A DNA stretch of 64,000 nt from Caballeronia temeraria (GTDB lineage: Bacteria > Pseudomonadota > Gammaproteobacteria > Burkholderiales > Burkholderiaceae), in contig NZ_FCOI02000006.1 in the NCBI RefSeq assembly GCF_001544795.2, positions 1 through 64,000 of the forward strand, read 5' to 3'. Made by a program: the position numbers and the translations under genes. The notes below the pieces were generated by a model. It saw nothing but the letters and a program-made list of their open reading frames with translations. It searched no databases and had not been told where the DNA came from. Shown in pieces: positions 8,272 to 16,905 of this stretch (position 1 is its first letter; the number at the start of each line of letters is the position of its first letter).

Positions 8272-9327
8272 CGAGCGACACTAGATTCGTCCGTAGCACA
8301 AAGTGAAGAACTGGCTGATCATGCCATCGCATGGGAGGCGGCGCAACCGGGAATGGTCGAAGCGACCACGCATAGCTAAAGGAAGTCCGAAGTCGCGCAT
8401 GGACGTGGGAGAAATGCGCCGGATTTCAGTCGACATTCTGTTAAAACTTGTTTGAAGGTTCGGAACGGGCGCTGCAGGGTAAATTACGAGAAACGTCAGG
8501 CAAGAGCCCTGGCATACGATTGATTTAGGAAACAATCAGGTAGGGCGGGTAGTCGGATGCTTCGTATTAGCAACAACATTTTCCGCCCGGAAGGGTCTTT
8601 CGGTCGCTATAAATCCCCTGACAAGTAATGTGGCAACCGATCGTGCGATGAGATCAACACAAAATCACACGAGTTTGTCGAGAGACAAGCAAAAAGCATC
8701 AGTCGCGTCCGGCAGCGCGAATCGCACAAAGCAGTGATTATTTGAGCCGAATGTCCGGCACAAAACTATCCTTCTATCGGCTCAGGACCGCAGTTTCCCC
8801 TTCCCCTCGGACAGCTCTTGCTCTGTTGCTCTACGCCCGTTACGGTCAGTCGGCAACCGAGGATATTCCTCTGCCCGCCACGCCTTCAACTCGATGAACG
8901 CACGTCGCGGCCTGAAGACACGACTCGTGAACTGTGGGTTGGCAATACGCAATCGTTGACGCAAATCGCCGCCGCTTAACTTTGGCTTTCATGGCGCGGC
9001 CGCTCCGCGTTCGATAGCGATCACATCTGCGCGCACACGTCAACGTCCGCAAAGGCCGAATATGGAGAATTGCCGCCCTCCGTCGTTTCTCTCGGTTCCG
9101 TTCACAGCGGTCGCGCGCCCGGCCTGCCGACGTTCCAAGCAACTCTGCGCCGACCGCGGCGATGGCGAAGAGGAGAGCGATGTTGATATGGAAATGCCCT
9201 TGCGTTCACCGACGTACAAATGGCCGGTCCGCCCGCGCCCCAACGAGGCGCGCGCCACAACGACGCGCCCCTAGCCTGTTATCATTTTGCCGCACCCGTT
9301 GAGCAAACTCCCGTTCCTTCTTCGCTG
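8272..9327. other. Long region without a recognisable gene
   Basis: About 1 kb between the nuclease operon promoter and the next plausible gene. Short frames exist on both strands but none resembles a known family or has a good ribosome-binding site. Composition shifts from moderate to GC-rich near 8780, which may mark the right border of the imported island. Confidence 0.35.
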
Positions 9328-9801
9328 ATGTCATCTCGCCGCCCTCGCTTGCAAGCTGCTCGATCGCTGTCTCGCAAACCGCTCAGTAAAGACATGTTGC
9401 TGCCCTTGCCTTCGTCAGCGGTGCAGACCGTCGCGCTGTCGAATCACTTGACGTTCGCCGCCTGTCGCGCCGGCGCCGGATCCGCGCATCTTTTTAACGA
9501 GCTCATTCAACTGGTCTACGGCACGTTCTTTGTTCAAGATGCCGGCTACGGTGACACGGATGTAATCATTTATGCGCGAGCTGAAGCGGCTCTGGAGCGG
9601 GGCTTGCAACGCGCTGAAGACGAGCGACTATGGGCACTCGAGGCGGCCGACCTGCCGATGTTCGAAGCAGTGCTGCAACAGGCAGACCGCCAATTAGCGA
9701 GCGCGCCAAGGTACGTTCATGTTGGTGCACGAGACCGGCTCAAACGCTTTGCCGCCAGCGGGCGCGCCTCGCCGCTCATGTCCACAGCGTCGCGCCACTG
9801 A
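9328..9801 (+). CDS. Conserved small protein of unknown function
   Basis: 157 residues from the ATG at 9328; an open frame extends 36 codons upstream but the conserved-looking part starts with MSSRRPRLQAARSLSRKPLSKDML. The middle (HLTFAACRAGAGSAHLFNELIQLVYGTFFVQDAGYGD) is ordered and helical, followed by a charged helix. Similar proteins in Burkholderia relatives are, from memory, sometimes labelled as Fis-type regulators, but I see no clear helix-turn-helix. No strong ribosome-binding site precedes the start. It lies upstream of the double-HTH gene in the same direction. Confidence 0.6.
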   Translation: MSSRRPRLQAARSLSRKPLSKDMLLPLPSSAVQTVALSNHLTFAACRAGAGSAHLFNELIQLVYGTFFVQDAGYGDTDVIIYARAEAALERGLQRAEDERLWALEAADLPMFEAVLQQADRQLASAPRYVHVGARDRLKRFAASGRASPLMSTASRH

Positions 9802-9935
9802 CCGCAATCGGTTCGTGAAATGGCGAACGCGCCATCCCTTACCGTACATTACGCGCGCGCGGCGAAAGTCGTTCACTTGAGAAGGCGGCCGATATAATGG
9901 AAAGCGGAAATCACGCATTGCACCGGAGTTCTCCT

Positions 9936-11315
9936 ATGAGTCAAACCCGCGGACCGAATGCGGGATATCGGGGCAAGCCAAACAGTCGGCGCCAACCTCA
10001 TCACCTGTCGAATCCGAATCGCGCAGCGCGAGGTCAACCTCCTTTAGGAGCGACTGATGGCGGAGCCGCGCAGGCGTCCATTATCAAAACCCGTTCGTTG
10101 AAATTCCTCATCGATGCGGTCGGCGCGGAGAATATCGCGTTGGCGCTCGACTCCAGCTTGACCCGGATCGCTGAACTGATGCGCGGAGAGCGATTTACGC
10201 CCGAGACCGCCTTCCACATGGAAACGACGCTTGGACTACCTTCCGGCTTTTTCGACCAACATTATCCGGTCCTCTCGCCGGAGGCAATCGCGCGTCTGAA
10301 GGCGCCGCTCGAGTTCGTCCATACGGACGAGATCAGCGATGAAGGTGACGTCGAGAAAGCACCCTTCCCTCCCAGTGCGCAGAAGCCATCGCTGCTTGTC
10401 AGCAGTTTGTCCAAGGATACGACAATGCCGTCTAAGAGTTCAACGCAAGCGCCGGGCGCGGCCAAGACCCGTGCCCAAAAGGCTCCTGCGCAGACAAGCG
10501 GTCAAGCTGCAAGAGCAGAAGATTCGCCGAAGTCGCACCGGTCGCATCAAGCGGCCGAGCGGAAGCAGGCCCAGCCAAACGGCGGTGCGACCGTAGAGCG
10601 CATCAGGCAGGCCAACCTTCACGTTCTCACCAAACGCAACGGTTCGAAGGTCAAGCTCGGCGCGGTCTTGGGTCTTAGCGGATCGAATATGGCGCACCGA
10701 CTCCACGGTAAAAAGCGCATGGATGACGCTGAAGCCGAGCGCTTCACCGCGGGGCTTGGCCTGCCCACGGGCTGGCTCGACACACCTCGCACTGAAGCCG
10801 ACATTCCCGAGTCGGTTGCGCAGTTGCTCGCGCCCGCATCACGCGTGCGCGTGCCTGGCCAAGCACCGGCGCCCACAGCTGCAGCGGCGTATGAGGACAC
10901 ACGGGTCGCAGCCGCTGCGACGAGCGAGATCGATCGAGCGCTGTCTAGCACTTCGAGCGATCCGCACGCCGAGCCATCGCCAGATGATACGGCGGGAGAC
11001 GGCGACAGCGTTGCCAGCGCTCAGCACGAGACCGTCAGCAGTGCCGTTGCAACACGCGCCGACAGCCCCATAGAACGTATCGAAAGCCACACGCCAGCAG
11101 CCGTTCCTGCACCGGTGGCGTTGCAGCCCGCGGTTGCAATGTCCTCGCCTACAGACACGTCACCCTCCTCCACTTCCGCGACCAACTTGGACGGTCTCGA
11201 TGGGATCGCGCCTATCGCAGAGGCGCTCCTGAAGACGCTCGCCGGCAAGGCACGCACCGGTCGCTTGGACGAGCTCAAAGCCTTGGAGTTACTGCAACAG
11301 GCGGTTCTGCTCTAG
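9936..11315 (+). CDS. Putative DNA-binding protein with two repeated HTH-like segments
   Basis: 459 residues from the ATG at 9936, chosen because GGAG sits eight bases upstream. Two similar helical modules occur: residues about 49-108 (SLKFLIDAVGAENIALALDSS through TTLGLPSGFFDQHYP) and about 222-283 (NLHVLTKRNGSKVKLGAVLGL through AGLGLPTGWLDTPR). Each has a Cro/C1-like pattern, with an L-x-x-ALGLS-like helix pair followed by a MeTTLGLP-G-(F/W)-D tail. They are joined and followed by long Ala/Ser/Pro-rich low-complexity linkers, ending in a leucine-rich helix that may oligomerise. A role in replicon control or chromatin organisation is inferred from neighbours. Confidence 0.62.
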   Translation: MSQTRGPNAGYRGKPNSRRQPHHLSNPNRAARGQPPLGATDGGAAQASIIKTRSLKFLIDAVGAENIALALDSSLTRIAELMRGERFTPETAFHMETTLGLPSGFFDQHYPVLSPEAIARLKAPLEFVHTDEISDEGDVEKAPFPPSAQKPSLLVSSLSKDTTMPSKSSTQAPGAAKTRAQKAPAQTSGQAARAEDSPKSHRSHQAAERKQAQPNGGATVERIRQANLHVLTKRNGSKVKLGAVLGLSGSNMAHRLHGKKRMDDAEAERFTAGLGLPTGWLDTPRTEADIPESVAQLLAPASRVRVPGQAPAPTAAAAYEDTRVAAAATSEIDRALSSTSSDPHAEPSPDDTAGDGDSVASAQHETVSSAVATRADSPIERIESHTPAAVPAPVALQPAVAMSSPTDTSPSSTSATNLDGLDGIAPIAEALLKTLAGKARTGRLDELKALELLQQAVLL

Positions 11316-11456
11316 CAGCGCCGTCTCGGCCCTGTCCGTGGGTGCGGGGCTCGGACGATCGGATTCGCGCTGCGCGGCGGGCTTCGCGCGAATACCGAGT
11401 TGTCGAGTTGACGCGTAAGAATCGCGTTAGTCGCAGACCGCTTACTGGCCGACTCT

Positions 11457-11765
11457 CTACGCCACGCGGCGATCGTCGCTCGTGCCGACGTCCACCTGTT
11501 CTTGTGCGATATTCTCGACGTCGAGCTCAAGCGCGGACAGCCGGGCAACTTGAACGGGAAGTAACGCATAGGCGATGCGAAGCTCGTGCAGACGCGCCCT
11601 CCAGTAACGAACGTTGATCGGCAACGGAACGGATGTTGCCCGTACGGCCGTCACCACTTTCCGGATATGAGCGAGTTCACGATCCGCTTCCAGGGACGTC
11701 CGCTTCAGCATGCCGGGTGAAGTCGCCGGTCCTTGATTGTTTCGGTTTGCTACGATTGACTTCAT
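11457..11765 (-). CDS. Small conserved protein, paralogue of the gene at 15100-15414
   Basis: 102 residues from the ATG at 11765. It shares KRTSLEADRELAHI, a RYWRARL/CYWRARL block, LRIAYALLPVQ and a C-terminal RRVA with the protein at 15100-15414, so the two form a local paralogue pair on the same strand. Helical and charged, with no known domain. AGGAG lies about 11 bases upstream of the start. Confidence 0.6.
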   Translation of the reverse strand: MKSIVANRNNQGPATSPGMLKRTSLEADRELAHIRKVVTAVRATSVPLPINVRYWRARLHELRIAYALLPVQVARLSALELDVENIAQEQVDVGTSDDRRVA

Positions 11766-11936
11766 ACGCTGTGCATCTCCTGATCCATTGAGACCAGCGT
11801 ATCCAGCCATTCGAGAAGTCAAGGAAGCATGCGGGGCATGTAACGGGCTTAGCTCTAGAGGGTAAGCAATGCCAGGCTCACACGAGCGCGCAAGCGGCGC
11901 CGACGCTGTATCAGCAGAAACCTTTTTCCTTCTGGT

Positions 11937-13145
11937 CTAGCGCCTGTCGGCTTCCAATCGCGTGTGCAACGCGCGCCCAACAAGCGAGTCCGCATGGCGA
12001 ATCAGGCGTCGCACGCAATCGTCCACCGCTGCCTTCGAAATCTGACTCGCAGTTGCCGCAGCGACGAGGGCATCATAGGCATCAGTGACGTCAGTCATCG
12101 ACACTTCATAGCCGTAGCCGGCCTCCATCCATTGCAGTGCGCACAGCGCACAGTCCATTGCGAACCGGGACTGCTTTATCTCGAAATCTCGCGCGGCTCG
12201 TATCAGCGTTTTCGGATCGGTGGGACTCTGTCTGGACAGCGCGACCGCCTGATCGAACAGGCCAGCTTCTTTGGCAGCGGCAAACCATTTGCCTTCTGAC
12301 CCGGGCTCACTTCCGACCAGGTCGGACAAGATAGTTTCCGGCGTTTTCGCGGGATATTTCTTGATGATGGCCCGGAACGTTGCGAGGTAAGTGCCTGCAC
12401 GATTAGCGGCGATCGCGTAGCGCTCATAGGCCTCGTCAGTCATGCCGGATTCGAGGAGGATCTTCTCGCAGGTGCGCGCGATCGCGGATTCGGGCGCATT
12501 CAGCCCTCGGCTCGCTTCAGCAAGGCGAAGCGCGTCGCCCCGACGTCCGAGGCAGACCAGCGCGTCGACGGCCCAACGTCGATACCACCAGGAACTCAGC
12601 CGATCGCGCCGCACCAGCTCAACGATTTCCTCGAAGCGGCCGGCTGCGTAAAGCGAGCTCAAGCACGGCACGGCACCGACGAAGTAATTGAATCCTTCAG
12701 CCTCCAGCACATGTGTGACGAGCGGCAACAACCGGTCGGCCCAGTCAGATGCCAACGCGGGCGTCACGCACAAGGCTCCCCAATGTTCGCCCAGGCTCTC
12801 GATGTAGGCCATCTGATCGTCCTGCAACGCCTCGAATAGTCGTTCCAGCCAACGCTGCCGTGCTGCAGGTGTAACGTCGGCCGAGGCGATCAGTGGGACA
12901 AGCGCCTCGATCGTACGATTGACCGCGCTGCCGAGGGCGCCCGAGGAACTATCGACGTGCTCGAGCGCAGGCGACAGTTTTTCAAGAAGAAGAACGGCTC
13001 CGTCGGCCGCGAACGCGGGATCGGTGCGGGCGACCGAACGGATTTCGGAGACCGCCTCCTTCAGGCGTTGGATCGGCAGCGACGAACGCCATCCGAATGC
13101 GTTGCGTCGGAAGCGTGAAGCAAATGTCCATTTCGGTGAGGGCAT
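11937..13145 (-). CDS. Large conserved helical-repeat protein of unknown function
   Basis: 402 residues from the ATG at 13145 (a GTG three codons earlier is also possible). The N-terminus is basic (KWTFASRFRRNAFGWRSSLPI); the rest is a series of amphipathic helices typical of TPR/HEAT-like scaffolds (for example FEEIVELVRRDRL, GDALRLAEASRGL, AKEAGLFDQAVAL). It has no catalytic motif I can name. Three direct TGCGATA repeats lie upstream at 13216-13250. Together with the SET, HU and KfrA-like genes it belongs to what appears to be a conserved replicon-specific cluster. Confidence 0.65.
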   Translation of the reverse strand: MPSPKWTFASRFRRNAFGWRSSLPIQRLKEAVSEIRSVARTDPAFAADGAVLLLEKLSPALEHVDSSSGALGSAVNRTIEALVPLIASADVTPAARQRWLERLFEALQDDQMAYIESLGEHWGALCVTPALASDWADRLLPLVTHVLEAEGFNYFVGAVPCLSSLYAAGRFEEIVELVRRDRLSSWWYRRWAVDALVCLGRRGDALRLAEASRGLNAPESAIARTCEKILLESGMTDEAYERYAIAANRAGTYLATFRAIIKKYPAKTPETILSDLVGSEPGSEGKWFAAAKEAGLFDQAVALSRQSPTDPKTLIRAARDFEIKQSRFAMDCALCALQWMEAGYGYEVSMTDVTDAYDALVAAATASQISKAAVDDCVRRLIRHADSLVGRALHTRLEADRR

Positions 13146-13215
13146 GACAGTCACGTTCCATCAGCAGAGTGCAGCGTCGAAAATCCTTGCGCTCGAGCAG
13201 GTGCGGCGATCGGGA

Positions 13216-13250
13216 TGCGATATTTGAGGTGCGATAGCTGAAGTGCGATA
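13216..13250. repeat. Three TGCGATA direct repeats at 14-bp spacing
   Basis: TGCGATA occurs at 13216-13222, 13230-13236 and 13244-13250, exactly 14 bases apart. The array lies between the SET gene end and the 402-residue gene start, about 70 bases upstream of the latter. The period suggests a protein-binding array or a small local expansion. Confidence 0.5.
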
Positions 13251-13283
13251 GTCTGTGGCGCGCGCATCAGTTCATCGACGGTT

Positions 13284-13724
13284 TCAGGACGCGGCCAGCA
13301 TCGTCCCTCGACAGGCGTCGGACCCGCAGCGACACGCATAGAGCCGCTTGAGCGCAGCAGATTTTCGTCCGGCCACAAAAAGTCGATAGTCGATAAACAA
13401 CTCTTCTCCTGGCGCGATGTCGCGCAGCGCGTGGAAGAACACCCGGCTGCCGTCTTGTTCGGTCTTGCAGTTCGGCGCGCAACCGTGATTGACCCAACGC
13501 GCCGAGTTGCCGCCCTGCGCACCGTCGATCACACGCCCGTCGTCGAGATCGAAGTAAAACGTGTGGCCGTCTTCGGCGGCCGAGCGCGCATACTGGCGCT
13601 GTGCTTGTGCCCACGACACCCGCTTGCCCTTGTATTCGAGGATCGTCTCGCCAGCACCGATCTGGATGAGCGCGAATACGCCGCGTCCGTGGACCGGCGA
13701 AGAACGTACAACGATGCGGCGCAT
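13284..13724 (-). CDS. SET-domain protein lysine methyltransferase, copy 1
   Basis: 146 residues, essentially a bare SET plus post-SET unit. It shows the GRGVFA start of the fold, the AdoMet/catalytic segment NSARWVNHGCAPNC, GEELFIDY, and a zinc-binding post-SET CxCGSDACRG. Such stand-alone bacterial SET proteins methylate lysines, with HU-like chromatin proteins as plausible targets; an HU gene lies 0.3 kb away, which is suggestive context but not proof. A second copy is at 20481-20924. Confidence 0.88.
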   Translation of the reverse strand: MRRIVVRSSPVHGRGVFALIQIGAGETILEYKGKRVSWAQAQRQYARSAAEDGHTFYFDLDDGRVIDGAQGGNSARWVNHGCAPNCKTEQDGSRVFFHALRDIAPGEELFIDYRLFVAGRKSAALKRLYACRCGSDACRGTMLAAS

Positions 13725-13823
13725 GATTTTGCCCTTCCCTATTGCTGTGACCTGGTGAGCGACACGATGTGCCGCCGCGCCATCTCGGCATGATACGATC
13801 GCCGCACGCCCGTCGATACCCCT

Positions 13824-14027
13824 ATGCCTTCTTCACCCGGTCGCAGCCGCATCAAACGCAAACCGCCCCGCGGTACCCTCATGCGGTACGAGGATCGCAT
13901 CGTTGAGGTGCTGGGCGAAGCGCGTGGCCGACGGATCATGATCCGCTCGATTCATGCGGACGGCACCGAACGTCGCACGGCCGTCAAGCTCAATAGCCTG
14001 CGGCCGCTCGAAGCGCAACTCTTCTAA
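13824..14027 (+). CDS. Small basic protein, copy 1 of a duplicated gene
   Basis: 67 residues, divergent from the SET gene. The core RGTLMRYEDRIVEVLGEARGRRIMI and the RTAVKLNSLRPLEAQLF ending closely match the protein at 21016-21219, and both sit between SET and HU genes. Predicted short beta-strands, no known domain. No clear ribosome-binding site; conservation of sequence and position supports it as a real gene. Confidence 0.65.
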   Translation: MPSSPGRSRIKRKPPRGTLMRYEDRIVEVLGEARGRRIMIRSIHADGTERRTAVKLNSLRPLEAQLF

Positions 14028-14056
14028 GTCGGCGGCGTGACGGGCGCCGCCCTCGC

Positions 14057-14389
14057 TCACGCTTGATTGACGGCGTCCTTGAACGCCTTGCCCGCGGTGA
14101 ATTTGACCGTCTTGCCTGCCGCGATCTCGATCGGCTCACCGGTCTTCGGATTGCGACCGGTGCGCGCGGCGCGTTCGCCGACCCCAAACGAGCCAAAGCC
14201 GATCAGTTGAACGGCATCACCTGCCGCCACCGTCTTCGCGATCGTTTCAAACACGGCATTGATGGCCTCCTCTGCGGCGAGCTTGCTCGTGCGGGCTTCA
14301 GATGCCACTGCGTCAATCAGTTCCTGCTTGTTCCTTAAAACGCTTCCTTTCTGTTCGAGACAAACCCGATCATACCGAACGCGGGCCAC
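14057..14389 (-). CDS. HU-family DNA-binding protein with a lost canonical start codon
   Basis: From NKQELIDAV onward the frame is a complete HU ([26 protein letters not shown] contains the DNA-binding arm). In copy 2 this segment starts with ATG-AAC; here the equivalent codon at 14333-14335 reads AGG, so the usual start is gone. The only in-frame upstream start I see is a GTG at 14389, giving 110 residues with an odd 18-residue N-terminal extension ([16 protein letters not shown]). It may be poorly expressed or on the way to pseudogene status. HU proteins bend and compact DNA as dimers. Confidence 0.75.
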   Translation of the reverse strand: MARVRYDRVCLEQKGSVLRNKQELIDAVASEARTSKLAAEEAINAVFETIAKTVAAGDAVQLIGFGSFGVGERAARTGRNPKTGEPIEIAAGKTVKFTAGKAFKDAVNQA

Positions 14390-14415
14390 GCATCAGATCG
14401 CCGACCCTCTGCTCT

Positions 14416-14526
14416 CTACGAGTTTGCGTCGGTCACATCCAAATCGAATAAGTCCGAAGTCGCGCTGCGCGCGTCAAGCAGCTCAGGCAAATCGCCATTT
14501 CGGACCTTGGCTAGCGTCTCCGACGG
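14416..14526 (-). pseudogene. Remnant of an RHH-type protein (copy 1 of the duplicated block)
   Basis: The last 36 codons (ETLAKVRNGDLPELL through DLFDLDVTDANS) match the C-terminus of the RHH protein at 21650-21925, but the DNA-binding N-terminal half is missing and unrelated sequence follows upstream. Its position beside HU copy 1 mirrors the intact copy. Confidence 0.7.
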
Positions 14527-14828
14527 AGGCCTGTGGATCTCGGGATCCAAGTCGAATGTATTCCCCGCTGCCGCGCGTGGCGAATAGCATCCCTCTCGTT
14601 TTTTCGTTGTGGCGTTGCGCGACCTTCGAACCAAGCGCAGTGGCGCGTATTTATTCATGGCGCCGTTTTCCGTTTCGGCCCCAGTTACCCAGGCGCCACC
14701 AGCCGAAAGCTGGCTTTTCGCGATCAGGGACCTCGGCGCCCGGCCGGCCTTCCCAAAAGGCGTCCACGGCCACGCGTTCGACCGGCGGCGTGATCTGGCG
14801 ATTTTCGAAGCCGAAAGGGACTTGGTTC

Positions 14829-14858
14829 TAATCCTGATAACTCGTGTAAGCAGGATTA
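14829..14858. repeat. Hairpin 1: 8-bp stem with a 14-base loop shared with hairpin 2
   Basis: TAATCCTG (14829-14836) pairs with CAGGATTA (14851-14858). The loop ATAACTCGTGTAAG is nearly identical to that of the hairpin at 14941-14972, though the stems differ. The flanking DNA (14527-14828, and between the hairpins) has no recognisable gene. Confidence 0.6.
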
Positions 14859-14940
14859 CGCTTAATGCGGCCGCCGCGGTGGCGCTCCGTTCAGCGGCGG
14901 TGCCGGCCGCGCCGGCAGGGAGACGTCAAATGGCTCGCGT

Positions 14941-14972
14941 TCAAGCGTGATAACTCGTATTAGCACGCTTGA
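14941..14972. repeat. Hairpin 2: 9-bp stem with the same 14-base loop
   Basis: TCAAGCGTG (14941-14949) pairs with CACGCTTGA (14964-14972), loop ATAACTCGTATTAG. The stem sequence is different from hairpin 1 while pairing is kept, and TTAATG follows both. It lies downstream of the minus-strand gene at 15100-15414. Confidence 0.6.
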
Positions 14973-15099
14973 GTTTAATGGTGGTGGCTTGCCATCGGCG
15001 ACAAGCGTCGTCGGAGCGAGTCCATTCGGTCGGCCGGCGGTTCTACTCATAAGTACTGCATACAGATTTGCGTTCAATAGATCAATGGGCGCCGCAAAT

Positions 15100-15414
15100 C
15101 TACGCCACGCGGCGCACGTGGTTCGGACGGCGGATCTCCCTTGTTGCTTGTTCGATATCGTCGACACAAGACTCGAGCGCAGACAGCAGAGCAAGCTGTA
15201 CGGGAAGCAATGCATAGCCGATACGCAGATCACGGAGGCGTGCCCTCCAGTAGCAAGCGCTTATGGGCAACGTAGCTGACTTTGATGCCCTCACTGCCCG
15301 CACTACTGCCTGTATATGAGCAAGTTCACGATCGGCTTCGAGGGAAGTCCGTTTCCGCGCCTCGGGCGACGGTGGGCCGGTTCGACGGATGGGATTTGCA
15401 ACCTTTGTCTTCAT
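15100..15414 (-). CDS. Small conserved protein, paralogue of the gene at 11457-11765
   Basis: 104 residues from the ATG at 15414. Shared blocks with its paralogue are KRTSLEADRELAHI, YWRARLRDLRIGYALLPVQ and RRVA at the end. Helical, charged, function unknown. The paralogue brackets the SET/HU block on the other side, so the pair may have arisen with the local duplications. Confidence 0.6.
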   Translation of the reverse strand: MKTKVANPIRRTGPPSPEARKRTSLEADRELAHIQAVVRAVRASKSATLPISACYWRARLRDLRIGYALLPVQLALLSALESCVDDIEQATREIRRPNHVRRVA

Positions 15415-15543
15415 ACGTAGGGCCTTTCGCTGATTTCGTTGCAATCAGCGTACGCCGGCTCACGGAAAGTCAAGGCGAGTACCAAGCATGTAGCCGAAGA
15501 AATGTGGGACCGCCGCGGCGGCGCGGCTATTACTGAGCGCGCG

Positions 15544-16585
15544 ATGAAGAGGAGCTGGAAAACCCTGGGCGGCGCGGGCACCCTGACGGTCGTGTTGTTC
15601 GCGGCTGGCTTCGGTGCTGCGCGTGCGGTGGACGGCGAGCACGGCTTCGATCAGCGCAATCTTGCACGTACGCTCGCGCCGCTCGGCGCCGAGCAGCAAT
15701 GCGAACGTTACTCGGTGCTGCCGGCCAGGTGGCGCGACGAGCCGCGCGCGGGCATGGTGCGTTTGCGCGGCAGCGAGTTTGTCTTCGGCAGCGGACTCGG
15801 CTATGCGGACGAACGTCCCGCACGCGACGGCAGGATCGCGAGTCCGCGCCTTCTGGATCGCCCGGACCGACGCGACGAACGCACAGTTCGCCGCTTTCGT
15901 CGATGCAAGCGGCTCTGTGACTGATGCCGAGCGTCGGTGCGGCGCGGTGATGTTCCACGTACCGTCTCGCGAGGAGATGAGCGCGCGCGACCTCGCCTGG
16001 TGGACATGGCTGAAGGGCGCATCGTGGAAGCATCCGAACTGCTTGTAGGGTACATGGAAAGGTCACGAGAACCAGCCGGCGAAGATGGTGACGCTCGCCG
16101 ACGCCCTCGCCTATGCGCACCGGCTTGACCACGACCTGCCGACCCAGGCCGAATGGGAATATGCCGGCAAGGCGGGCCGCGAAGGCGCGGAGGTCGACGC
16201 CGCCCTTCGCGATGGAGGCGGCAAGCCATCGGCGAATTACTGGCAAGGCGTTTCCCCGGTCCTCGATGCCGCCGAGGACGGTCTTGCGGGTCTCGCGCCG
16301 GTAGGATGATATGCGGCCAACGGTTTCAAGCTGTACGACATGATCGGCAACGCATGGGAATGGACGAAGGACCCCTAACCGGGACCGCGTCAGCCGCATG
16401 CGATCGGCGATACGGCGGCGGTCGCCCCCGCGGACACGCACGACACCGCGATGGTCATCAAGGGCGGCTCCTTTCTCTGCGCGCAGGACTATTGCGTCCG
16501 ATACCGCGCATCGTCGCATGAGCAGCAGGAAGCGGATCTTCCCGCCTCACATATCGGTTCTCGCGCCGTATCGAGAGACGCCTGA
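15544..16585 (+). pseudogene. Broken formylglycine-generating-enzyme/SUMF1-like gene
   Basis: Starts at 15544 with an apparent signal-anchor (MKRSWKTLGGAGTLTVVLFAAGFGAARA). Family landmarks are spread over frames: RLRGSEFVFGSG, FWIARTDATNAQFAAFVDA, LPTQAEWEYAGKAGREG, NGFKLYDMIGNAWEWT, then IKGGSFLCAQDYCVRYRASSHEQQE near the end. Several frameshifts and in-frame stops (for example after NCL near 16048, at about 16308, and at about 16378) disrupt it. Intact members convert a cysteine of sulfatases to formylglycine or act as related periplasmic enzymes. No sulfatase gene is adjacent. Confidence 0.8.
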
Positions 16586-16880
16586 TGCACGTGCGCCTCG
16601 CACTCGCCGCGATGCTCGAAAGCTGGATGATCTCTTCAAAGAACGCAGGGATCGCACCGCGCGGCCACATTTCAGTTCGATACCCCAACTCGAGCCGCGC
16701 TCGACATGTCGTTCGAGCGCGCGTTCCTAGATCGAGCGCTTGCCGCCGAAGCGTTATATTGGCTCGCGGCCGGGAGGCCCATCGTTGCGGCGATCGCTGG
16801 ACGAAAGTCGCTTCATAACCGTGTGACCAGAACTGCACAGTGGCCGCGTCGAGCGCAGCCTCCTCATCGAACCACGCGGA
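16578..16880 (-). pseudogene. Fragment of a TetR-family regulator
   Basis: A frame reads WFDEEAALDAATVQFWSHGYEAT near 16806-16871, which is the start of a TetR HTH domain, then loses similarity, and later gives FFEEIIQLSSIAASARRTC near 16580-16645, resembling the C-terminal ligand domain of the same family. The middle is missing or scrambled. Confidence 0.45.
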
Positions 16881-16905
16881 CACGGCATGCAGCAGGTCCT
16901 CTTCC

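Noticed and set aside
15530..16519. 329-codon minus-strand frame over the SUMF1-like pseudogene
   Set aside because: The opposite strand shows the ordered SUMF1 motifs, while this frame is arginine-rich and featureless.
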